From positions 13,812,293-13,876,292 of the forward strand of contig CATQJL010000223.1 in the NCBI GenBank assembly GCA_958299035.1: a stretch of 64,000 nucleotides of DNA, read 5' to 3'. Under the pieces are notes generated by a model. The model saw nothing but the letters and a program-made list of their open reading frames with translations, did not search any database and was not told the origin of the DNA. Positions 1 to 10,300 of this stretch are shown here, piece by piece. The translations under genes were made by a program, and so were the position numbers. The DNA comes from Cylicocyclus nassatus. Lineage: Eukaryota; Nematoda; Chromadorea; Rhabditida; Strongylidae. How positions within the stretch are numbered: the stretch's first letter is position 1; each line of letters begins with the position of its first letter.

Positions 1-439
1 GGTCTTTTGAGATGAAACGTATACCATCACACTCGGGTGAAACGCTGATTCCGATTCTGTCTTCCGTTTCTGCTAATCGGTTCTCTAAAAGAAGTTATAA
101 AGGATTTTCGCGTCAATGGTCGCCTAAGAGAAATACGGTCGAAGATGCCTAACTTTCAAAAAGGAGCTTAATTGAGACATGCAAAACTGAAAAACACAAA
201 AGGACTCGAACCTAAACCTGCATTAACTTGCGAGGCTATCGCACTAGCCACTCGAACACATCTTAGCCGTGGTTTTGGCATTCTGATCACATCTTCTTTG
301 GCGCGAAAATCCTTCACAACTTTTCCAGAGAAACGATTAGCAAAAGCGGAAGCCAGATTCGGAATCAGCGCTCCAAAACGAGTGTAATGGTATACATCTC
401 ATCTCAAAAGGCCACGGACACCAAGTATCGTTTCCTTGA
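1..439. mobile_element. Inverted-repeat (fold-back) element, left end outside window
   Basis: The left arm (about 1-125) and right arm (about 310-439) are diverged inverted copies of each other: the Ctttttgagat/atctcaaaag blocks, the gctgattccgattct/gaatcagcg blocks and the tctgctaatcg/cgattagcaaaag blocks match in reverse complement. The right end resembles other copies of the same family (20302-20771, 28416-28738, 29265-29735, 57988-59379), which carry a GTGGCC block and end like TTCCCTTGTAAG. No coding capacity is credible; the short ORF across it is incidental. Confidence 0.6.
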
Positions 440-829
440 TCATCACCAAAGCAAGGCACACGTGGCCTAAAAGGCAGTCTGGGTATTGTTTTGAGGATAA
501 GAAGCAAAGCCCCCATAATGGTCGGTCTCCCCAACGTGACGTGGGGAGAAACTGGGTGTCGAACTGCGATGCACAACCGAGCATGTGCTGTGGTAGGGCC
601 TTGCAAGCTGTGAAGGAGTTACGTTTCCAGTTTCGGCCCGATGCCTAGCTAAGAGCCGGCTGGCTAGATCCTCCTCCTCTGGTTTTCTCTGGTCGCTAAG
701 CGGTCCTCCCTGCTCTACACCAGGGTCAACGACCGCCTCGTGGAAATCAAGAGTTGGCTTAGTAAGCGTGCTCTTGTAGGGGAAACGTTTTATTACTCGA
801 TCAGCAAAAAAAGAGAAATTAACCCTGCA
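440..829. other. No gene recognised; may include 5' UTR of the RTE element
   Basis: This is moderately GC-rich sequence between the fold-back at the window start and the first recognisable RTE sequence. Part of it may be the decayed 5' untranslated region of that retrotransposon, because the better-preserved copy at 50 kb has about 400 bp of 5' UTR. I could not align it convincingly. Confidence 0.3.
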
Positions 830-945
830 CATTGTATCTCGCCTACGACGCCGGATGGTAGCAATAACGATGTCAGGATACTCAGAGCACCTTTCGGATC
901 GGACAAGAACGACACGTCTGCCTGGACGACACGCTACGGAGACTG

Positions 946-1246
946 CCTCATGCGCACCTACAAGGCCAGGACAGTCTCAACAAACGCCAACCTCCACGCT
1001 CTTCTCGACGCTGCAGAGCACATCAAGTGCCACATCATCGCTCTGCAGGAAACGAAGTCCAGGAAGAAGGACGTGGGAGAGATGACTGATAGGACCCTCA
1101 TCATTCGTGGTCCGTCACGAAACATTTTAGGGGTTGGCTTTGTCGTTCACCCATCAATCGTCCATCTTGTCGATTTGCATAAACTCCTCTCACCTCAACT
1201 AGCCACGACTACGACCTCCACGTCAGAAAACCATCAGCATCATTGA
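946..1246 (+). pseudogene. RTE endonuclease domain, N-terminal fragment
   Basis: The frame opening at [12 protein letters not shown] and running through [13 protein letters not shown] matches the start of an RTE/exonuclease-endonuclease-phosphatase domain, including the QET block that carries a catalytic glutamate. It drifts out of frame near 1200. The next block ([12 protein letters not shown], about 1330-1375) lies in a different frame, so this is a broken ORF belonging to the retrotransposon at 830-3860. Confidence 0.8.
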
Positions 1247-2223
1247 TTGCTTCTCACCAACATCAGCAGCTAACGATTCAGAACTAGATGCTTTCTATGA
1301 CGACGTGGAGCAGGTCGTCCGCAACGAGAAGTCCTTCTACAAGTTCGTTGTAGGCGACTTCAATGCGAAAATCGGTATGCCACTAGAAAGGAATTTAGGA
1401 CCGGGAAGTTTGAATATGGGCTTCAGAACGAAAACGGCAACCTTCTTGTTGGGCTTCTCTCCGCCGCATAACTCTTCCGTGGAAATTCCATCTTCATGAA
1501 GAAGAAACGTCATTGGTGGATATGGGAATCGCCTAACAAAACGACCCACACGAAAATCGACCACTTCTCATCAACCGAAGGTGGAACTTGCACGATGTCT
1601 CAGTAGTTCCATCCTTTTGCAGTGGCTCCGGTCACCGCCTCCTTCGAGCGAGGATACGACTCAGTCGAAAGCTTGAAAAGGTCTGCCACAGTGCCGCAAG
1701 TAGGAAGAAAATTGTTTAAGACGGTAACAGGCTGGAAGAGCTCATATCAAGTTGTGATTGGCCTATCGAGGAGGACCCAACGTACGATTACTACCGGTTT
1801 CTGAAAGAATTGCGAGACTGCGGAGAATGTGCCTCAGATTTCTGAAAAAAACTGGAACATTTCGAGGGTCACCAAGGAGTTACTAGAAAGAAGAAGATTT
1901 CTGAGGCAGGATCCGATGCAACCCATCTCGAGCGACTGATAGCCAACGCCAGTTGCAGAACAGCTTTGCAGGAGGATCTCAGGAAGTACAGGCAAGGCAA
2001 GATACTGGAGCCGAGGGAAGACGAAGTCTCAAGAAGTGCCGAAGAGACCTCTGTGAATATCAATTACCGCTGGCTGCACTATTGAACGAAGACGGGACTC
2101 CAACTTCTTTCCGATACAAGATGGAATTTATTGCGATGAACTTCTACATCAACTTCTTCCGCTCATTAACACCCGTGCCGATACCCGTTGTTCCCACCGG
2201 AGAAGTACCACCACGGATTCTAC

Positions 2224-2985
2224 CTGCTGAATTGCGCAAGGCATTTCAGCGTATGAAGAAGTCTACGGCTCCAGGACCAGACCACCTTTCCGTCCGACTT
2301 CTGTGAGCCGGAGTACAACGTCTACACGAGATTCTCGCGTCGCACTTTACATTTTACCTTCAGAGGATTCCCGACCAGTGGAGAACGTCCTTTTTTTTAA
2401 AAGGGTGAATGGGAAGATCTTCGGAAGTACCGTCTCCAATATGCCTGCTTAGTGCTACAAACTTTTCACAAAGATGATCCTCGCTCGCATATCTAAAACA
2501 CTGGATAAAGCCCAACCTGAAGAACAAGCTGGATCTCGCAAAGGATTCAGCTGCATGGACCACAACCAGACGGTTTAGAGGGTCATAGAAGTCTGCCGAG
2601 AGTGCCGACAGCCTCTTGTCCTGACCTTCGCCGACTACGAGAAAGTCTTTGACAGTCGTCGAAACCAACGCCATCTGTCCGCCCTAATTGATCAAGGAGT
2701 GGATCCTGCTCGCGTGAGCACCTTAGCCGACTGCTATAAAGACTGTACAACGACGATGCAGTTATTCCATCGCCCCTGATGGAAGGCGATCAACAAGGCA
2801 ATATGATCTCGCCAAAGCTGTTCACCGCGGCCTTGCATTGGGTGATGAAGTCGCTGGACTGGAACGAGAGAGGCATACGAGTTGATGGAAGATTCCTGTG
2901 GAACCTTCGTTTTGCGAACGACATCGCCCTTTTTTCGAGCGGTATCACTGAAACGGAAACGATGCCGAAGGAACTAAAGAAGTAG
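2224..2985 (+). pseudogene. RTE reverse transcriptase remnant, FADD box mutated to FAND
   Basis: Several reading frames together cover the RT palm and fingers: LRKAFQRMKKSTAPGPDHLS (2229-2288), GFSCMDHN near 2550, FADYEKVFD near 2630, GDQQGNMISPK near 2785, and RFANDIALFSS near 2908. Family members carry F-A-D-D at the last site; here the first aspartate is asparagine. In-frame stops separate the blocks, including tga just after the first. The domain cannot make an active enzyme. Confidence 0.85.
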
Positions 2986-3201
2986 GAAAGAAGATCGAAT
3001 TGCGAATAAATCGCAAAAAGACTCAGCTCATGAGGAACGCCCTTTGCGAAGGTGAAGGGAATTGGAAGGAACCCCTATTATGGAGACATCTTCTTACGTG
3101 TATCTCGAACGTTCGATGAACATGGGTAACGACTTGAGGGAAGAATTTAACAGGAAAAGAAAAGCAGCCTGGGCCGCTTTTCTCTAAAAGAAGCCACCAA
3201 C

Positions 3202-3297
3202 CAACTGGCGGACCCGGAGCTTCGTGCCCACCTGTTCGACTAAACCGTTCTCCCCATCAAGTGACGGATTCGGAGATTCGTGCCCACCTGTTCGACT
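3202..3297 (+). repeat. Local 56-bp duplication inside RTE copy 1
   Basis: The segment gtgcccacctgttcgact occurs at about 3224 and again at 3280, with similar flanks (ggacccggagcttc and ggattcggagattc). The offset of 56 bp is a tandem duplication with about 10% divergence, and it helps break the retrotransposon frame. Confidence 0.7.
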
Positions 3298-3860
3298 CAA
3301 TCATTCTCCCGGCGTTTTTTAGCAGCTGAGGCTTGGGCCGACACTCCAGCCACGTCGAAAGCTTTACGACCACCCACAGAGCGCTTGAGCGCAATCTTCT
3401 GAATATGTCCCGACGAAAGCAACATCTAGTCGGACTTCGCAGTACGGATTTGAAAAGAATGTCCCGTCTTCGTGACCCAGCAAAACACTTGCGAAAGCGG
3501 AACAGGGCCGGTCACATCATAAAATAGCAGACGACAGATGGACACTGAATAAGAGAAAAAAATTTTTGAACACTCCGTCCCGTTTTTTCCCTTCGTTTCA
3601 AAACCATCAGTGGATTACTCGCGCAGCGAAACGTCCCCGAGGGGAAGGCATTCAGCGAGACGAGCAGACTTGTTCGTGGGAAGGATGTACCAACTGAGAA
3701 GTCAGCTGGATACGATTTATGCCCCGGAACTCGTGGTGCAGCTACCAACGACAACTGAAAAGATCGTGGAAGTCCGAAGCTAGGGCCAGGAATCAATGGA
3801 AACTTCTGTACTGGGGCCCGTACGTCACGTAAAGACGGGCCATTTGAGTAAGTAAATGTG

Positions 3861-5178
3861 TTTTTTCTTCTGATAAAGCACTTGCATGCCGTTTCGTACT
3901 TGCTTTCATCTATCGAATGATATTACCCTAATCGAAAACAGGAAGTGATTATAGGGCGTAGGGCTTATTGTGGTGAAAGTCAAAGAGTGGCAAGACATGT
4001 AACGACCTAATACAGTAACGACGCTGGAAACCTATCCTAAGAATCACGCAAATTTATTCTGAGGTGACTGAAACTGTCTGAAAAATTATTATTCCGTGTG
4101 TAGGCCAACGCATTGATCAAAACGACTTTTAAGTTCATTGATTTTAGCAGGAGAAAAATCTAGAAGTTTTAAAAAGGTTGTTTTGAAGGCTGGTCGCAGC
4201 CATAAAGCCACCTACTTTTTCCAAGAACTACCAAATTTTCTGATTCTGAACTTTATACTGTTACAGCATCAAAATATGTAACATTTATTGAACCTGGAAG
4301 CTGTCGTCATTCCAACAGAAAGGTTGCACTGAATGTTTTGATTCAAGATGCAAAAACAGTCAAACTCTTTCAAAAAAAACTGCTGATTCACATAATTTCC
4401 AAGCATTTATTCAACTCTGATGGAAGTGTTGAGGTTCGCTGAGCTTTTTGATTGATGCGGCAAATGACGCTTTAGTCATCTTTGCGTAGTTATTGCTCTT
4501 TCGAATAATCCTTAACCTTACCATGATGTGGAAGCGCTTTTAGCCACACAACTCGATTTCTGACGCCAAACTTTGATTCGGAAGTTGACGCTTTGTTTTC
4601 ATGACGACTTATTAATTGCAGAAATCGTCAGAATTTCTGCAGAGTTACAATAACAACATTGGAACCAAAACGCTTTTCATCTGTAGTTTATTTGTGCGCA
4701 GTGAAGCTATAACTCCAAATTTTCATTTTTTTGAGTCAATCTTTTGTATGAAACTGTCAGGGATACTAGAAATCCAAAGTTTTAAGCGGTTTCGATCCGA
4801 TCGAGTGGCAGAGTGGGTCATGATCATGGGAGTGCATCACCCATTCTTGCTGAAGAGCATTCAGGACTGAAACAAAGATTTTAGAGTAGCAATGATGTTC
4901 CGGCAATGCACACAGTTAACCATTGCACGGACGAAATGCTGGACATATCACAGAGCTTGAGCGTCAGACATCAATTTTTGTGTTCCGGAGGCTCGACTAC
5001 TTGAGAATAAGGTTGCGGCTCTTGTCTGCATCGGCGATTCTGTAAAGCTTACTTACTACTTAAGCGGTCCACCTATTCATAGCAAAGGCTTAGCGAAATC
5101 TAAGATTTCCATTCAATAAAAGAAATCGCTTTATATCCTACAAACCGCAATTTTTTAGTCAACTCTTAACGCATTTCA
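3861..5178. other. No gene recognised
   Basis: AT-rich sequence with only short ORFs. I see no domain, splice-flanked exon or clear inverted repeat between the RTE tail and the Helitron-like element at 5179. Confidence 0.5.
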
Positions 5179-5643
5179 TCTTATATATAAAGCTGAATGT
5201 TCTGTTTGTCTGTCTGTATGTCTGTCTGTCTGTATGTCTGTCTGTCTGTACGTATGTTCCGGATAGAAAATTCCATTTCTGAACCGATCGGGACCAAACT
5301 TGGCACACATACACTTCGGGCCCCGGCGGGTGTCATAGGCTACTTTTCGTCATCGATTGATATTGATTTTATCGATTTTTTGCAAAATTTGAGCTACAGG
5401 GCTGGGAGTTGGCACAGGGGGAGGGTGTAATCGAGCATGCTCGATTACACCCTCCGGCCAAATTCCAGCCCACTAGCTCAAATTTTGCAAAAAAATCGAT
5501 AAAATCGACATCGATCGATAACGAAAATTGGACTGTGGCACCCGCCGGGGCCCGAAGTGTATGTGTGCCAAGTTTGGTCCGGATCGGTTAATAAATGGAA
5601 TTTTTCATTCGGAACATACGGCGGAGCCGGGTAAGCCAGCTAG
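5179..5643 (+). mobile_element. Non-autonomous Helitron-like fold-back element, copy 1
   Basis: It begins with TC (TCTTATATATAAAGCTGAAT) after an A and ends with CTAG before a T, preceded by a short GC hairpin (GGCggaGCC), the terminal structure expected of Helitrons. A (tgtc/tgta)n run follows the 5' end. The interior is a fold-back: about 200 bp on each side mirror each other around the palindrome centred on gcatgc at 5437-5438, with a 34-nt perfect core (about 5421-5454). No Rep/helicase coding is present. The same ends recur at 14429-14933 (+) and 18374-18977 (-). Confidence 0.8.
5197..5252 (+). repeat. TGTC/TGTA microsatellite at 5' end of Helitron-like element
   Basis: An imperfect tetranucleotide run (tgtctgtctgtatg...). 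It is also present in the other copies at about 14448-14497 and, reversed, at about 18912-18960. It yields repetitive SVCLYVC-type ORFs that are artefacts. Confidence 0.85.
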
Positions 5644-7310
5644 TAGCAAAATAAAATGAGGTACACTTTTTCTCTACAGAAGGCAGAAACTTCTAGGTGT
5701 ACCAATTGTTCCAAGCTTTGATGCTGTACAAAAGATTAGATTAGATTACAAAAGATTAGTAGTTGTACAAAAGATTTAAGATTGAAGGAATGTAGCGGCG
5801 TCAAGCTTCTTCAAGTTTCTTATTTTTCCTGTCAAAATCAATGAAATTTGGAGCCATATTGGTCAGTGCGTTGATCTACAAAAATAATAGCTTCTCAAGC
5901 AGTACAGGCACAATAGAGCGCAAACCTTGCGCGATTTTTAAGGTGACTTTATAGCTATAACCAGCACTATGCGTGGATCCATAGTATGTAGCTGGAGGCC
6001 TCATTGCTTGCCTGTGTGTAAGCTCGCTTGTTCCAGAACACAGGGATAGCTTAACCTAGGCATGTTCACATGAAAAAGCTAAATAGTGAACCCAGTCTTG
6101 GAAGATAGATTGTTCAAAAAGTAAAATTCAACGTGTTCATGGATTTGCGTTGGCTTAATGTTAACGGCAGTAATGATATCCACGTCAATTTCGAAATCAG
6201 GCGTTCTACTTGAGCTCAATTCATATGGTTTTCGCCAAAAAAGCGATAAAATCATCCTGCAAAAAACAGCTTCTAGATAAGTTGATCAGTGATTTGCAGC
6301 GGTATGGTTTCATATGGTTTGTTTTTATTCCGTCTCCTTTGCATGGCAGTAAACAAATACATAAATTTGCGTGTAATATGAGCATTCAATAGACTTAGCA
6401 GGAAATGATCAGAACAAGAGCCCAGCAGGATCGTTGGAAGCAGGCTGGACTCCGTTTTCGGGACGAAAAAGCAAAGGGAATATCGTTTTTGTGTCCGAAA
6501 ACACAAAAACTAGTTTTTTAGCCGACGTTTCCGATTTTCGGTCAAAGGGGACGTCAAAGGGGAAGTTTGGAGTAATTCGTTAAAAAGCCTAAAAGCGGAC
6601 TCGTGCCGGGCCCTGGACAGGACTCAATCAAGCCATTCTAAACAAGCTATATATCCTCGAACTCGCCTTAAAACGCTGATCTCAAATATCTTTATCTTTA
6701 TATGTAAATGTATGTTTCTTATCTGTCGAATTATCTGAAAGGAGTTACGAGCGAATGTTCGATTTGTGGCAATTATTAGCAATTGTAGCACATAATTATT
6801 AGCAATTATTAGCAATTGTAGCACATAATTCACGAAAAATGTTTAAAAAACACTTATTTAGGTTTTCAGTGACTGTGCTTCCTTCGTTTGATTAGAGTAC
6901 TCATAATCACTGTGATCATGGGCTTCGCGACTGTTTTGTAACGAATTATATTCATTGTGACTCTGATAACTTCACATTCGGCATATAATAGGCATATATT
7001 TGAAATCAGCGTTTCAAGGGAAGTCCGACATAGTTTTTTGGAATTGGCTGGGTTATTCTGACCATTTTCTCGTCAGTCATACAATCCCAAGATTTTTTGA
7101 ATGAATATACCCTTCAGCCTATTCCAGTATGCTCAAAAAGCCCTGTTTGCGAATAAAATGAGCATGACTGCCTTATCTATGCGATGTGCTCCCACTATCT
7201 TCAAACGCAACAACTACTGATAAAAACGCGAATACACTAACATTCATAGTCTACGTAAGCTAATTCTTTACCTATCCCTCCAGGCTTTCTCAGAAAGTTT
7301 AAGTATGTAT
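5644..7310. other. Upstream intergenic region of the transporter; no gene recognised
   Basis: Contains only short ORFs and a small tandem duplication at 6771-6830. The promoter of the SLC36-type gene probably lies here, but no element can be pinpointed. Confidence 0.4.
6771..6830. repeat. 33-bp tandem duplication
   Basis: aattattagcaattgtagca occurs at 6771 and again at 6804, so almost two full copies of a 33-bp unit lie head to tail. Confidence 0.75.
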
Positions 7311-7319
7311 TTTTAGATT
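7310..7319 (+). promoter_or_regulatory. Probable spliced-leader trans-splice acceptor of the SLC36-type gene
   Basis: The sequence tttttag|att precedes the ATG at 7320, leaving a 3-nt 5' UTR after cleavage at 7316|7317. Nematode SL acceptors have this TTT(C/T)AG form and often lie within a few bases of the start. No matching donor is evident upstream. The call is an inference from position and motif. Confidence 0.5.
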
Positions 7320-10300
7320 ATGTCTATTTCTTCCATGTCAACGATGAATGGCAATGAATTGAGGCCTTTGCGACGACAAAGGTATGGATAAGTTGAATAT
7401 AATGGATGCCTAAAGGATTGGAAATATTTCATTTGCTTGCTTCAAGCTGACAAGACTAGATTTGGAAGTGCGAAACCAAAGAAAAAGTAGTAAGTAACGA
7501 AATGTTTTACCGATTTTGCGATCTACTGTGACGATCTATCCAATCGAAATTGTCATTGTAAGATAATCATGCTCTTTCGCTGATTTTTCCTTTGAAAAAT
7601 GTATCACCGTCTTTGCAGGTAAGTACTTTTATAAAAGTGAATTATTACATTGATTTTTTTCATATTCCAAGCGCAGTTTTTATTTTATTTTGCTGAAGAC
7701 ATCAACCGAACCCGCATCAAGGAAAAAACTTTTACAGTTTGGTACATATCATTTAAAAGCAATTTTTTAAGTAAAACAAGTCGTTCTGAGCACGGAGCTT
7801 CAATTATTTCCGAGCAAGAGTTATGGCTAGGTGGAAACATTTTGCAAATACTAACAGATTTTAGAGTTTTTTCTATTCAAGATACTATTTTCCTGTTCTA
7901 GACCCTCAAGATTTTTTTCATATAATTTGCTGGTTTTTCGCATGATATGAAACTTTCATTCTGACCCGTGACCGTTAAAGGCAGCGTACACCCAAAACAA
8001 ATGCAACAGATGTTGTAACAGCAACTGCAACTGCAATTGCAGCTTACGCTGTTATGGATTCGTCCGGAGGAGGCGGAGCGAAAGAAAAGGGGCGGCATGA
8101 AAGAAAATTGAGGGGGGTTTTCTCCGCTCAGAAGCAACATTGGGAGACCGGACCAACGCAGTTGGTCTTCGTCTGGGCCCAGTATATACACGGTGTAGAA
8201 AGATCTTGGAAATTCAGTAACTCAAATTTTGGGTGTACGCTGCCTTTAATCATGTGAAAATCTTGCATAGAAACCTATAGATCAAAAATTATCCGTGAAA
8301 TTATACCAACATACAGTTTTTGCCAATTTTTTCCATTTTTTTATGTACTAGCAGTTTTAAAAAGGGGCAAAAACCGAATCTAAAGGTCAACTTCATAAGA
8401 TATTTTGCTCCGCATTTTGCTCCAAATTTTTGATGAAATTACAGGGAGCCGACAATACAAGAACTATTCGCTCCACGCATCAGAGAGCGCGACTCAATAT
8501 CACCTGATCAAGCACTCATACACATGATTAAGGTAGATCATTGAACTGTTTTGCAAGATAACGTAAAGAATTGTTGAGAGAAATTTCATTATTTCAAAAT
8601 CTGAAAAGGAGATAGTTTGAAAATTAGAATTCTTACACAGTAATGAAAGCAAGTTTTGAAAGAAAGTTTTTTTTCAAGTTCTCAAATGGCCAAGCCTAAA
8701 ACTGTTGTTGTTTTTTTTACAATTTTTTGATTTATGGAAGTTTAGGTGATGATGGGTACAGGAATGTTATCATTGCCATTAGCTTTCAAACACTCTGGAC
8801 TTTGGGTGAGCAGTCGCCAAAGTTGTCAAGGCAACATTCACTATTCTTTTAGCTTGGCTTAGTCCTTTTGGCTGGGATCTGTTTGATATGCATATTTTGC
8901 ACTCGGCAATTGGTCTTCGCTCAACACTACATTGGTTTTATGTAAATTTGAAAATTTAACAACGAAAATATTTTTCATGTAATTTTGGTTTAGAAAGCTC
9001 CAACCGCGGTTAGATTATGCGAATGTTATGAGATCAGCTGTAGAGCTAGGTCCACCATGGATCAGAGATCATGGATATTTCTGGAAGTAAGCTTGCTTCC
9101 TTAACAGATCTTTGGTTTTTAATTATACTGTATTTTCAGGCAAGTGGTTAATGTAAATATGTTTTTGGCACAATTTGGATTCTGTTGCGTGTATTTCGTT
9201 TTTATGGCTGACAACCTCAAGCAGGTGAGCTGTAACAAGCAGTTTAGCATAAGGCAATAAAACAAAATTTTTCTGCATTTGATGAATAACATATTTGCGA
9301 GAGACTAGTGGATCAAATTGATGGATGCAGTAAGCGGTTCATAACTATACGAACACCCCATATTTTAGAAGTTTCCGAAATTTTTGGAAGAATCCCAAAA
9401 ACCCTTGGTACTACGTGAAAGAGCATAACCGAAAACGGTACACGCGGCACAAGAACGAAAATCGTTGTCAATCTTAGGATTGTTTGTGCGCCAAAGGCGA
9501 ATTTGTGCGGTTCATAGTTATACGAACACCTAAAACGAAGTCCTTTTTTCACTCGAAACCAATCTTTCGAGTCAAAATTTTTGTTAAGTTACCGTAACAA
9601 AGTTTGGGATATCTGCTACACACTGTAACCATTCAAAAGGAGGAGCGTCACTTTTCTCAAACGGCTCAAAATGTTTGGGGTGTGCACTCGAAGACCGTCT
9701 ATTTTGTGGAATAAATTAAGCTTTTTCGATGGAAATTTTATTTGACGCTTAGATATTCTCCGTGTTCTCGCCGAGTTTCTCGACCAAATTCCAACCCTAC
9801 CCTAAAGTGAGCACAATTTCGAACAACAGCTCAGTTTTTGTTGTCCTATGCCAAGCTAAGCCCACAGTTTGTACAATTTCGGTAAATTTTGTGTTTAGCC
9901 AGAAAAGCTCTGCAAATCTGAGCGTTTCTTTTGAACACGATGACACTGTTGTAGAAATGGCTGGGTTTACTATTACAATCTCCCTTCCACTAGTCTTTTA
10001 GCCCCAAAGATTCAAGCTTGGTCGTGCAAAAGATCCAAATATTAGGCCGTTTCAAAAGTAATTTCTCTTTTTTCAAACGGACGCCACATTTGATGGAACA
10101 AAGTTTTTTTAGGAGATGTTGGTAGCATTCGATGCAGCATTTTATTCTCTTTCCAATGGTTATGAAAATGTTGCAAAACAGCCAATGAGCTTTTAGAAAG
10201 TAACCAAAATTTGCGACCCTTGCTTTTTGAGATGGTCAAGTTTCACGATTTTTTAAAACTTTCATATCAATCCTCAGAAGGAGTTCAAGTAACGATTCGA

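Larger units (their letters stand above)
830..3860 (+). mobile_element. RTE-type non-LTR retrotransposon, degenerate copy 1
   Basis: Fragments in shifting frames show the normal RTE order: an apurinic endonuclease (IIALQETK near 1036, [10 protein letters not shown] near 1347) followed by reverse transcriptase. RT blocks are STAPGPDHLS near 2263, a motif A-like FADYEKVFD near 2628, GDQQGNMISPKLF near 2785, and FANDIALF near 2910. The C-terminal end reads into WKLLYWGPYVT near 3800, followed by a short tail (gtaagtaaatg). Stops and frameshifts break every domain. The catalytic FADD box is FAND, so the copy is inactive. The 5' boundary is uncertain; similarity to the copy at 50 kb starts around 838. 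Confidence 0.88.

Noticed and set aside
740..3838. Active RTE retrotransposon
   Set aside because: Frameshifts, stops and the FAND change at the RT active site show it is dead.
5197..5430. Cysteine-rich [15 protein letters not shown] secreted peptide
   Set aside because: It is a translation of the TGTC/TGTA microsatellite at the Helitron-like 5' end; the same artefact recurs at 14447 and 18702-18959.
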